The position numbers and the translations under genes were made by a program. This document shows positions 16,683 to 23,842 of a stretch of DNA of 32,767 nt, piece after piece. Under the pieces are notes generated by a model. The model made no database searches. It was not told the DNA's origin and was given only the letters and a program-made list of their open reading frames with translations. This stretch comes from Ruminococcus sp. Its GTDB lineage: Bacteria > Bacillota > Clostridia > Lachnospirales > Lachnospiraceae. How positions within the stretch are numbered: position 1 is the stretch's first letter; each line of letters starts with the position of its first letter. The stretch lies in assembly GCA_023663085.1 (NCBI GenBank), contig JAMPIB010000043.1, positions 1 to 32,767 on the forward strand. Direction: 5' to 3'.

Positions 16683-16773
16683 GTCTGCTTCAGACTCCCT
16701 TCTGTCGTATTATAAAGCATGGACGCGGCACAGACGCAGAAAGCCCTGTTCCTGCGCCCGCACCGCTTATTGC

Positions 16774-16797
16774 TTTCGTGTATAGTGTACCACGAAA
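16774..16797 (-). promoter_or_regulatory. putative deoB promoter inside a perfect inverted repeat
   Basis: TTTCGTG and CACGAAA form a perfect 7-base inverted repeat separated by 10 bases. On the minus strand the spacer starts GTACACT, preceded by TG, giving an extended -10-like TGGTACACT about 100 bases before deoB. The -35 region is weak. The layout suggests a repressor operator over the -10. A simple hairpin is the alternative, but no T tract follows in either direction. It also lies just after the spoIIIAH stop. Confidence 0.5.
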
Positions 16798-16812
16798 TTC
16801 ACGGATGTGCAC

Positions 16813-17514
16813 CTAATTTTCATTTGTATTTACAGTACTGATCACGATCGCATCCGCGCTGACCCCCGTTTTACGGATAACGATATCCTCAATCTGTGCC
16901 CGCTGTGCTTCTGTCAGTTCCGTTGTATTGACAACCACGTCCACGCTGTCCCCGTCAATGCTGACAATGGCATCTGTAAACCCTTTGGCTTCCAAGAGGA
17001 TCTCCGCAGCCGTCTCCTTTTCGGCGATATCCGTCATGGAGATCATACTGTTGACCGCCTCCTGTTTCTGGCTTTCACTGATATTGGCATTGTTGATGAT
17101 CTCTAAAAGCATCTCTTTATTCTGCGCTCTTGTCTGTTCTTTCTGCAATTTGGCCCCGGAAAGCGTGGATATCCCCGTAGAGGAAGTAAAAACAGCCTCA
17201 CCCGGCACTTCCTCATCATCCGGAACTTCTGCAAGCATATCCGTACCCGACACTTCCACATCACTGTCCAGACTCTGGATATCTCCGCCTGCCTGCTCGA
17301 TATCTTCCTCCGACAGATCGAGCAGGGTGCTGTAGTCGATATCATCCTCTACCAATGCCAGATTCCCCATGTCATCCGTAGCAATCTCACCGTTTACTGT
17401 CATGATCTCCTCGTCCGTCACCTTGGTTCCTGCGAAATTCAGGTAACCGGCAACAGCGATCATGATTGCAAGAGCAGTAATCATTACCTGATTCTTTTTG
17501 ATCATATTCTTCAA
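16813..17514 (-). CDS. spoIIIAH: stage III sporulation protein AH
   Basis: SpoIIIAH is the mother-cell membrane protein that pairs with forespore SpoIIQ to form the channel (feeding tube) joining the two cells. The 233-residue protein has one N-terminal membrane segment (about 10-28: VMITALAIMIAVAGYLNF) and an acidic linker (about 40-110). The C-terminal EscJ/PrgK-like ring domain contains QKQEAVNSMISMTDIAEKET, ILLEAKGFTDAIVSIDGD and VDVVVNTTELTEAQRAQIED. It is the last gene of the spoIIIA operon, 13 bases below spoIIIAG. Confidence 0.95.
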   Translation of the reverse strand: MKNMIKKNQVMITALAIMIAVAGYLNFAGTKVTDEEIMTVNGEIATDDMGNLALVEDDIDYSTLLDLSEEDIEQAGGDIQSLDSDVEVSGTDMLAEVPDDEEVPGEAVFTSSTGISTLSGAKLQKEQTRAQNKEMLLEIINNANISESQKQEAVNSMISMTDIAEKETAAEILLEAKGFTDAIVSIDGDSVDVVVNTTELTEAQRAQIEDIVIRKTGVSADAIVISTVNTNEN

Positions 17515-17527
17515 CCCATTCTCCCCT

Positions 17528-18184
17528 TTAGCTTTTATTGCTTTTCCTTTTTACTACTCTTATCTTATTCGTATCAATACCAAATAATACCTTAATTGTC
17601 TCAATAATATTCTCTTTTACCATCTCCGAGTCTGCACCCTGTACAATTACGACCACCCCTTCTACGACAGGCTGTATGGTTTTTCGCACATAGGGCACAT
17701 CCTGACCTGCCTCATTTACTGTAAAAACAGTCGATTCTTCCAGACGGTTCTCTGTAACCGTCCTGCTCCCGCCTTCCGCATCCTGCTCCTGCGTCTGCTT
17801 TATTTCCTGCGGGATATCTTTCTCCAGGATTTTCTCTTCCGATTCCTTTAAAGTGATAAGAACTTCCACGCTCCCCGCTCCTTCAATCGTAGAAAGCGCT
17901 TCTTCCAGTTTCCCCTCCCAATAGTCCGTATAGGAAAGATCGTAACCCGTTTCCGGCTCTGCGCTGACGCTCTCCGTATTCTGCATCTGTCTGCTCCCCT
18001 CCATGATACCGGAATCACTGTCCGATATACCGGACTTATTCTGTCCGGAAGAAGAATCTTTTTGAGGGAAAGGTACTGCGACGACACAAAGCAGTATTCC
18101 GCACAGGATCATAACAAGAAGCTGATCCTTCCGCAATTTTGTTCCACCTGTTATTTTATTCAACAGTTTCTTCCACCGATCCAT
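17528..18184 (-). CDS. spoIIIAG: stage III sporulation protein AG
   Basis: SpoIIIAG forms a large ring in the SpoIIIA-SpoIIQ complex on the mother-cell side. The 218-residue protein has a single membrane segment near residues 22-39, a long polar linker, and a ring-building domain. That domain includes YWEGKLEEALSTIEGAGSVE, VEGVVVIVQGADSEMVKENI and ETIKVLFGIDTNKIRVVKRK, the conserved C-terminus. It starts 29 bases inside the end of spoIIIAF with GGAGGTGAG upstream of its ATG. Confidence 0.95.
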   Translation of the reverse strand: MDRWKKLLNKITGGTKLRKDQLLVMILCGILLCVVAVPFPQKDSSSGQNKSGISDSDSGIMEGSRQMQNTESVSAEPETGYDLSYTDYWEGKLEEALSTIEGAGSVEVLITLKESEEKILEKDIPQEIKQTQEQDAEGGSRTVTENRLEESTVFTVNEAGQDVPYVRKTIQPVVEGVVVIVQGADSEMVKENIIETIKVLFGIDTNKIRVVKRKSNKS

Positions 18185-18875
18185 AGATGCTCACCTCCAT
18201 ATATTCTTCTTCGATACCGAGTATCTGCGCGAACCGCTTTCGCAGGATGCTTTCTGTCTGACCGCTCCCTTCTTCGCTGCGTGTGTCTGTTTCTGTCTGC
18301 TGCTCTCCTGTGCTGATTTTTTCAATGTGTATTTTTTTTATTTCCTTATTTCCGCTTTCGCCATTTTTTCCATACGCTTCATCGCTGCCGGTCCGATCCT
18401 GGGCCCTTTCTGTGTCCCATATCCCCATATCCGCAGCCGCCGTATGGAACATCACTACAACACGTATGTTATTTAATTCATACTCCTTTAAACCGTTTTC
18501 ATTTTTTTCCTGCGTCGTCTCTAAACTGACTCTGACATTTACGATGTGATAATCTTCTTTGTTCGCGATCTCGTCATTTAATCTGGATTTAATTTCATTC
18601 TCCATACTCGCCACCAGCGCATCTGCGGCAGATCCTCCCATCTCAATTTCCTCTGTCGGATAATTGACTCCGGATTCTGACAGCGCATCGTTCCAGTCTG
18701 TTTCCAGTCCCGTAAAAATACGATATACCGGACTTAAGAACTGCAACAGTATCATAATACTGACAAGCAGCTTTATATATTTTCGGTATTTTGCCTCCGG
18801 TGCAAAATGAATCACAGCCTGTGCAGCAACCATAAAGATTCCAATCTGTTTGATCAATTCCACTAATGCGCCCAT
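18156..18875 (-). CDS. spoIIIAF: stage III sporulation protein AF
   Basis: This 239-residue protein has two N-terminal membrane segments (about 8-26 and 35-53), matching SpoIIIAF of the forespore channel, and a soluble C-terminal domain with a SpoIIIAF-type alpha/beta fold. Its C-terminus (ILGIEEEYMEVSIYGS) is recognisable. The central region is long, polar and Glu-rich (about 150-205). The start at 18875 overlaps the spoIIIAE stop as TAATG with CGGGGG upstream; a longer in-frame ATG at 18899 is inside spoIIIAE and less likely. Confidence 0.92.
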   Translation of the reverse strand: MGALVELIKQIGIFMVAAQAVIHFAPEAKYRKYIKLLVSIMILLQFLSPVYRIFTGLETDWNDALSESGVNYPTEEIEMGGSAADALVASMENEIKSRLNDEIANKEDYHIVNVRVSLETTQEKNENGLKEYELNNIRVVVMFHTAAADMGIWDTERAQDRTGSDEAYGKNGESGNKEIKKIHIEKISTGEQQTETDTRSEEGSGQTESILRKRFAQILGIEEEYMEVSIYGSVEETVE

Positions 18876-20005
18876 TACATCCCCCGATTCGTAGAACATG
18901 CGGCAATGGCGATACTGATGATAAAAAGACCAATGGAAGACAAAGCCAGTTTGAAGAGCATAATGCTCCCATCGCCCACCCGGTTGGCGCAGTTTGTCAG
19001 CCGCTTATCGCTAACGATACCAATAAGTGCCGCACCGCCCTTCAGCGCGCCGGACAAGAGCAGGATCTTCAAGACCGGAAGCAGGCAGATAAATAACATA
19101 ACAAGTGTAATGTATATGCCAATACTGTTTTTTATCAGCACAGCCGAGCCTATCACCATCTCAAACATCCCCTCCGTCAGATTTCCAATCCCCGGAATCA
19201 GGGCAACGGCTTTTTTCAGGGCGGAAGACTCCAACGCGTCCACTACCGGCGATATCATAGACTGCAAAAGACTGAACCCCGTAACGATTCCAAGTGTTAT
19301 TTTAATGCAGAAACTTACCAGTTTCTGTATAAAATCAAGCAGCAGATTCAGTTTTTCCTCCATCCATATCCCGTTCACTACGCTGAGCAGGATGAAGCAA
19401 TAAGTAAGCGGTAACAGAAAAGACAGATAGCACTTTTCGATCAGATAGACCGTCATGAGAAAAAGCTGGTAATAGGCTGCGGCTGATGTCGCCCCGGCGG
19501 CTGTTCCCACAGCCAGAAGATAAGCGGGGATAAAAAGCTGCATAAAGGTCGCCAGTTTATCCAGCATTTCTTTTACAAGAGAAGCGGCATTGCCAAATAC
19601 TTTAAGGAGTATGGCGGTAAGCAGCAGGTAGATAAAATAAAATGCCAGATCCGATACCTGATGATTTTGAAAGATATCTGCAAAATTGGCAAAAAGAGCC
19701 GCCGTAACTCCCAGAATAAGGATCATCATAAAAAGTGTTCTGATCTCTCCGGTCTGCGCTTTCACTACATCTTGCAGACCGGAAAGTAACAGGGATACAG
19801 CCTCCGTGATCCTCCCTTTCAGAATCAATGATAACACCTGTTCCCCATCAAGGCGATACTCTGGGAACAGGGCTTCAAAGCTGTTTTCAGCCTCTTCCAT
19901 ATCCATTTGCCGCCAGACACTCTCTTTCGCCGCCGCCTGTACTTTCAGCGGTTTATTGCAGACATTGCAGAGGATGATAATAAGCAGGAAAATTACCTTT
20001 TTCAT
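18875..20005 (-). CDS. spoIIIAE: stage III sporulation protein AE
   Basis: SpoIIIAE is the large multi-spanning membrane protein of the SpoIIIA channel. The 376-residue protein has an N-terminal signal-like segment (1-25), a soluble stretch with MDMEEAENSFEALFPEY, and then about seven or eight membrane segments from residue 90 onward. Conserved pieces include ISPVVDALESSALKKAVALI with PGIGNLTEGM, and GALKGGAALIGIVSDKRLTN near the C-terminus. It overlaps spoIIIAD by 4 bases (ATGA), indicating coupled translation. Confidence 0.95.
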   Translation of the reverse strand: MKKVIFLLIIILCNVCNKPLKVQAAAKESVWRQMDMEEAENSFEALFPEYRLDGEQVLSLILKGRITEAVSLLLSGLQDVVKAQTGEIRTLFMMILILGVTAALFANFADIFQNHQVSDLAFYFIYLLLTAILLKVFGNAASLVKEMLDKLATFMQLFIPAYLLAVGTAAGATSAAAYYQLFLMTVYLIEKCYLSFLLPLTYCFILLSVVNGIWMEEKLNLLLDFIQKLVSFCIKITLGIVTGFSLLQSMISPVVDALESSALKKAVALIPGIGNLTEGMFEMVIGSAVLIKNSIGIYITLVMLFICLLPVLKILLLSGALKGGAALIGIVSDKRLTNCANRVGDGSIMLFKLALSSIGLFIISIAIAACSTNRGM

Positions 20006-20388
20006 CCGCCGATCTCCTGAATACTCTCCATCAAAGTACGCAGCAGAGGCATCCCCAATAAGAGAATATACATCTTGCCCATCGTCTCCACCTGCCCCGC
20101 AATGCCACCGTACCCCGCATCCTTACAGATACCAGAACAGAACTCGCATACATAGGCAGCTCCCACCGCCTTTAATAGCAGGGACAGATACTTAAAATTA
20201 TCTCCAAGATAAGTCTGCATACTTTCCATGCCTTCTAATACTCTCGTAAAGTAGTTGACCGAATAAGTCAATATCAGCAGACATACGCCCAATCCAATAT
20301 ATATGCCATATTCATTTTTATAACTTTTTAAAGGTACCGCTAAAAGCACCCCGATCAATCCGATCAGTCCGATTTTAATAACATCCAT
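20002..20388 (-). CDS. spoIIIAD: stage III sporulation protein AD
   Basis: This 128-residue membrane protein has about four hydrophobic segments and the SpoIIIAC/AD-like pattern, including VCEFCSGICKDAGYGGIAGQ and VETMGKMYILLLGMPLLRTL. It is a small subunit of the SpoIIIA complex. Its ATG follows GGAAATA. It is separated from spoIIIAC by 125 bases, whereas these two genes usually lie close together; the gap carries a hairpin element. Confidence 0.94.
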   Translation of the reverse strand: MDVIKIGLIGLIGVLLAVPLKSYKNEYGIYIGLGVCLLILTYSVNYFTRVLEGMESMQTYLGDNFKYLSLLLKAVGAAYVCEFCSGICKDAGYGGIAGQVETMGKMYILLLGMPLLRTLMESIQEIGG

Positions 20389-20471
20389 TATTTCCGCGCC
20401 TTTTCCTGTTTCAAGCTATGAGTAAACCTTTTTTTAATCCGTTTCAAAATATTAAATCCTGATTAAATCCC

Positions 20472-20516
20472 AAAAAATCGCTTCGCGATTATCTTGTTGC
20501 ATCGAGGAATTTCCTA
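20472..20516 (-). repeat. hairpin element between spoIIIAC and spoIIIAD
   Basis: Just after the spoIIIAC stop, the minus strand has a short palindrome (AGGAAATTCCT). Further on, AATCGC-GAA-GCGATT forms a perfect 6-base stem running into TTTT. This resembles a weak intrinsic terminator or a small dispersed repeat. The rest of the gap (20389-20471) is AT-rich with a direct repeat GGATTTAAT and no plausible gene. Confidence 0.55.
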
Positions 20517-20708
20517 GATCATGAAAAGATCCTGTATCATTACAAACAAATCGTAGATGTACGGTACAAGCCATGTCAATACCAGGATCAACCCCGCCAG
20601 ACTGATCAGAAAGGCATGTTCCTCTCTGCCGCTGTGTTTCAGGATCTGACTCAGGATCGTCACCAATATGCCGACTGCCGCAATTCTGAAAATAAGACTA
20701 ATCCCCAT
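20514..20708 (-). CDS. spoIIIAC: stage III sporulation protein AC
   Basis: This 64-residue protein has two hydrophobic segments (about 3-19 and 32-54) joined by a polar turn SGREEHAFLIS, as in SpoIIIAC. It is one of the smallest SpoIIIA complex subunits. The ATG at 20708 has GGAGGAAAG directly upstream; the longer frame would begin with TTG overlapping that ribosome-binding site. It lies 32 bases below spoIIIAB. Confidence 0.93.
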   Translation of the reverse strand: MGISLIFRIAAVGILVTILSQILKHSGREEHAFLISLAGLILVLTWLVPYIYDLFVMIQDLFMI

Positions 20709-20740
20709 TCTTTCCTCCAAGTCCTCTCTCGCCTGTATCT

Positions 20741-21259
20741 TTACAGAAATAAAATAATAAGAAACAACCCCGCCATGATGCTGATACTCATAATAACCTT
20801 CGCCTTATTCTCATACTCTGCCTGCGCCCCGGCGATACGCTCCGTGATGATATCCAGAGATTGTCCGACGTCCGCAGCCTGCATGGTTTCTTCCGGCATC
20901 CCCGACTTTTTCGGCAGATTTATCAGGATTTCCTTCTCATCCTCTTTGAGCGGCAGATTTTCCATACAATGCCCCATCTCCTCTTCCCACAGTACATACA
21001 GCGCTTTTCCGTCGTTTTCTTCCATACGCTGATACAACGTTGCAAATGCGCTCTGGTACGGTTCTTTTGCATATCCACTGAAAAGCAGACAGATTTCCGG
21101 CAGAGTTCTTTTCCCGTAAATAATCTCGCTCTGCATCCTGACGATCATAGCGCGGATCTCCCGAAGTTCCCTGATGCGGCCTTTTTCTTCCGCCACCTTA
21201 TTGATCCCCATTCCGGTGCATCCCGCCATCAGCAGCAAAATTCCTGCGAGTTTGAGCAT
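20741..21259 (-). CDS. spoIIIAB: stage III sporulation protein AB
   Basis: SpoIIIAB resembles type II secretion/T4P platform (GspF-like) proteins and is part of the SpoIIIA channel. The 172-residue protein has an N-terminal membrane segment (1-20), helical LREIRAMIVRMQSEIIYGKR TLPEI, and a C-terminal membrane segment (about 154-172). Its ATG lies 31 bases inside the end of spoIIIAA, in another frame, with GAGAGGAAG as ribosome-binding site. Confidence 0.94.
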   Translation of the reverse strand: MLKLAGILLLMAGCTGMGINKVAEEKGRIRELREIRAMIVRMQSEIIYGKRTLPEICLLFSGYAKEPYQSAFATLYQRMEENDGKALYVLWEEEMGHCMENLPLKEDEKEILINLPKKSGMPEETMQAADVGQSLDIITERIAGAQAEYENKAKVIMSISIMAGLFLIILFL

Positions 21260-22194
21260 AACTTCCTCTCTCTATCATAAATACCAATTATATCACACTT
21301 GTTATTTTTCTTTCCGAGCAATAGATACCTGTCAAAAACCTGCTGTGCCATCACAGGCTTCATATACTCTTTGCGGCTCACTTCTTCTATGGAAAAACCA
21401 TGAATGGTCGCCAGCATCCTGCATCCGCACTGAAGCGCCCTGTGCATGGCCTCTATTTCTTCTTTATTTCCGAGTTCGTCAACGGCCAGGACATCCGGCG
21501 CCATGGAGCGTATCAACATCATCATGCCCTCGCGTTTCGGACAGGCGTCCATCACATCCGTGCGCATACCGATATCATTCTGGGGAACGCCGAGATAACT
21601 TCCTGCGATTTCCGAACGCTCGTCTACCAGTCCCACGTTTCGCCCTTTCCCGCAGCGGTTTCCCTGTGAAAAATTCCGTACCAGATCCCGCAGCATGGTT
21701 GTTTTTCCGCATCCCGGCGGCGATATGATCAGGGTGTTGACGATTTCTCCATTCTGATATAGATAAGGGAGCGCTTTTTCAGAGACCCCTTTTATTTCAT
21801 GCGCGATCCGGATATTTAAATAACGTATGTATTTTATATTCCTGATCTGTTCCCGGTTCTCCAGGATAACCTGTCCCGAAACGCCGATCCTGTGTCCGCC
21901 CGGAATCGTCATAAACCCCTGCCTGATCTCATCGGCAAAGGCATAGAGCGAATAACGGCAGACATGTTCTAAAACCGCCTCTAACTCCTTTTCCCGGCTG
22001 CACACCGCATCTGACAGGTTATCTGTCAGTTCGCCGCTTGCAGAAAGAAAACGTTCCTCATTATCCAGCAGGATCGTAACAGGCTGATTGACGCGCAGGC
22101 GTATTTCCTGCAGCCGATCCGCCCATTCTGCCACTCTGTCCCATCTTGCACGCATGAAATCGGGGAAAATATGTAAAATTTCCTCTTTCCGCAT
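21229..22194 (-). CDS. spoIIIAA: stage III sporulation protein AA (ATPase)
   Basis: SpoIIIAA is the secretion-type ATPase thought to power the SpoIIIA-SpoIIQ channel. The 321-residue protein has an N-terminal domain with QEIRLRVNQPV and GGHRIGVSGQV. Its ATPase core has Walker A SPPGCGKTTMLRD (158-170), VDERSEIAGS, Walker B PDVLAVDELGN and ATIHGFSIEE. The start at 22194 has GGGGGGCGGTGAAG in front. The longer frame to 22308 runs through the upstream hairpin element and is not protein-like. It heads the operon just below a sigma-E-type promoter. Confidence 0.96.
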   Translation of the reverse strand: MRKEEILHIFPDFMRARWDRVAEWADRLQEIRLRVNQPVTILLDNEERFLSASGELTDNLSDAVCSREKELEAVLEHVCRYSLYAFADEIRQGFMTIPGGHRIGVSGQVILENREQIRNIKYIRYLNIRIAHEIKGVSEKALPYLYQNGEIVNTLIISPPGCGKTTMLRDLVRNFSQGNRCGKGRNVGLVDERSEIAGSYLGVPQNDIGMRTDVMDACPKREGMMMLIRSMAPDVLAVDELGNKEEIEAMHRALQCGCRMLATIHGFSIEEVSRKEYMKPVMAQQVFDRYLLLGKKNNKCDIIGIYDRERKLCSNSQEFCC

Positions 22195-22215
22195 CTTCAC
22201 CGCCCCCCTTATCTC

Positions 22216-22244
22216 AATATATGAAACGTTGTCCGAGTTATGAC
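22216..22244 (-). promoter_or_regulatory. putative sigma-E promoter of the spoIIIA operon
   Basis: The minus strand reads GTCATAAC, 13 bases, CATATATT, close to the sigma-E consensus (GGCATATT, 13-15 bases, CATACAAT). Its end lies 21 bases before the spoIIIAA ATG, so transcription would start about 15 bases before the gene. The spoIIIA operon is a known sigma-E target in B. subtilis. The -35 box directly abuts the T tract of the terminator-like repeat upstream. Confidence 0.72.
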
Positions 22245-22301
22245 AAAAAAAAGCGCAAGCTCCGCAGCTTGCGCTCCAAGAATTTACTCCGTAAATTCTT
22301 G
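22245..22301 (-). repeat. composite hairpin element, copy A (terminator-like)
   Basis: On the minus strand two hairpins follow each other. The first, CAAGAATTTAC-GGA-GTAAATTCTTG, is a perfect 11-base stem. The second, GCGCAAGCT-GCGG-AGCTTGCGC, is a perfect 9-base stem ending in eight T residues. The second unit has the form of an intrinsic terminator for rarA read-through. A related copy lies about 94 bases away. Confidence 0.8.
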
Positions 22302-22340
22302 CCTGCATCCCACCACGATTACAGCATTTTCCTATACGGC

Positions 22341-22392
22341 AAAAAAGCGCAAGCTCCGCAGCCTGCGCTCCAAAAATTTACACAGTATATTC
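22341..22392 (-). repeat. composite hairpin element, copy B (terminator-like)
   Basis: Copy B follows the rarA stop directly. Its GC-rich hairpin (GCGCAGGCT-GCGG-AGCTTGCGC, then six T residues) differs from copy A at one base; the change gives a G-U pair in minus-strand RNA, so the stem survives. The AT-rich hairpin of copy A is decayed here. It probably terminates rarA transcription. Bases 22302-22340 between the copies hold nothing recognisable. Confidence 0.75.
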
Positions 22393-23748
22393 TCATCCGT
22401 CTTTCTGCCTGTCCCGTTTCCAGGCCATGATCTCTTCCAGCCTGTCGCGCACTTTTCCCTCGTCTCCCTGCCCGGTTGGAAAATAATAGCGCCTTCCCCG
22501 CATGGATTCCGGCAGACATTCCATAGCCGTCAGTTTTTCCTCCGTATCATGCGCATACTGATAGCCTTCTCCGTAATGCAGCTGTTCCATCAGTTTCGTC
22601 GGTGCGTTCCGCAGATGCAAAGGTACGGGCGGTGAATTGTCTGTTCTGATATCCTGCTTACATTTCTCACAGGCCGTATAAAGCGCGTTGGATTTCGGCG
22701 CCATGGCCAGATATGTAACCGCATGCGTCAGATGCACGTCACATTCCGGCATCCCCAGAAAGTGACAGGCCTGATAGGCCGCTATGGCAAGCGGCAGCGC
22801 ATGGGAATCCGCCATTCCGATATCCTCGCTGGCAAAACGCACCAGCCGTCTGGCGATATAAAGGGGATTCTCACCGCCCTCTAACATGCGTAACATCCAA
22901 TAGACCGCAGCGTCCGGATCGCTGTTGCGCATGGATTTATGCAGAGCCGAAATAATATTGTAATGTTCTTCGCCCGCCTTATCGTATAAAAGAGATTTCC
23001 GGTTGATACACTGTGCCAGCCCTTCATCCGTCACTAAAAGCGCACCTTCCGGCGTGATCTCACCATTTAAAACGACCATTTCCAGTGTATTGAGCGCCAT
23101 ACGGGCATCTCCGCCTGCAAATACGGCAATGGCTTTTAGCTGTTTGTCCGTGACCAATATCTTCTGTCCTGCGAATCCGGCGGGATTATGCAGGGCATTT
23201 TCTAAAAGTTGTACGATATCGTCCTCTTCCAATGCCTTTAAAACAAAGACCCGGCACCTGGAAAGCAGAGCCGCGTTGACTTCAAAAGACGGATTCTCCG
23301 TCGTCGCACCAATCAGCAGGATACTCCCCTTCTCCACAAAGGGCAGAAAAGCATCCTGCTGCGCCTTATTAAAGCGGTGGATCTCGTCTACAAAAAGCAC
23401 TGTGCGGATTCCCATCTTACGACTGATCTCCGCCTGATTCATCACTTCCTTGATCTCTTTGATGCCGCTTGTGACTGCGCTGAAATTGATAAAATCCGCC
23501 TTCGTCCTGCCGGCGATGATTCCCGCAAGCGTCGTCTTGCCGACGCCCGGAGGCCCCCAGAATATCATGGAGGAAATCTGGTCTTTCTCGATCAACTGCT
23601 TAAGTACCCTGCCCTCGCCCAGCAAGTGTTTCTGTCCGATAAACTCCTCTAACGTCTGCGGCCGCAGGCGGCTGGCTAACGGGTGGGACGCCAGTCTGTC
23701 GCTGTTGTTCTCATAATTACCGACATCAAACAATGTCATCTGTTCCAT
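22393..23748 (-). CDS. rarA: replication-associated recombination protein RarA (MgsA)
   Basis: RarA is a AAA+ clamp-loader-like ATPase acting at stalled replication forks. The 451-residue protein has an N-terminal PLASRLRPQTLEEFIGQKHL, Walker A GPPGVGKTT (65-73), Walker B VLFVDEIHRFNKAQQDAFLP, sensor 1 GATTENPSFE and the arginine-finger region LLSRCRVF. The C-terminal MgsA domain includes DPDAAVYWMLRMLEGGENPL and ARRLVRFASEDIGMAD. Length is normal. The start at 23748 has AAAGG about 10 bases upstream. A promoter overlaps the end of the upstream gene. Confidence 0.96.
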   Translation of the reverse strand: MEQMTLFDVGNYENNSDRLASHPLASRLRPQTLEEFIGQKHLLGEGRVLKQLIEKDQISSMIFWGPPGVGKTTLAGIIAGRTKADFINFSAVTSGIKEIKEVMNQAEISRKMGIRTVLFVDEIHRFNKAQQDAFLPFVEKGSILLIGATTENPSFEVNAALLSRCRVFVLKALEEDDIVQLLENALHNPAGFAGQKILVTDKQLKAIAVFAGGDARMALNTLEMVVLNGEITPEGALLVTDEGLAQCINRKSLLYDKAGEEHYNIISALHKSMRNSDPDAAVYWMLRMLEGGENPLYIARRLVRFASEDIGMADSHALPLAIAAYQACHFLGMPECDVHLTHAVTYLAMAPKSNALYTACEKCKQDIRTDNSPPVPLHLRNAPTKLMEQLHYGEGYQYAHDTEEKLTAMECLPESMRGRRYYFPTGQGDEGKVRDRLEEIMAWKRDRQKDG

Positions 23749-23813
23749 GAAAATTCTGCCTTTCTCTTTGCACATGATCTTCTATAACCTATATCTTTTT
23801 AGCGTTATAATAA

Positions 23814-23842
23814 ATTATAGCAAACATCTGTTCTATTTTCAA
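23814..23842 (-). promoter_or_regulatory. sigma-A promoter of rarA
   Basis: The minus strand reads TTGAAA, 17 bases, TATAAT: 5 of 6 at -35, a perfect -10, and ideal spacing. The -35 overlaps the stop codon of the Enzyme I-like gene. The predicted start of transcription is about 60 bases before the rarA ATG. The -10 lies in a TATAAT-AA-ATTATA-like palindrome. Confidence 0.8.

Noticed and set aside
22195-22308. In-frame N-terminal extension of spoIIIAA, and a similar small reading frame at 22319-22519
   Set aside because: Both run through the hairpin repeats and encode similar short peptides only because the DNA is duplicated; spoIIIAA has a strong ribosome-binding site at 22194.
22245-22392. 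CRISPR-like repeats
   Set aside because: Only two copies with unequal decay and internal symmetry; no spacer series and no cas genes.
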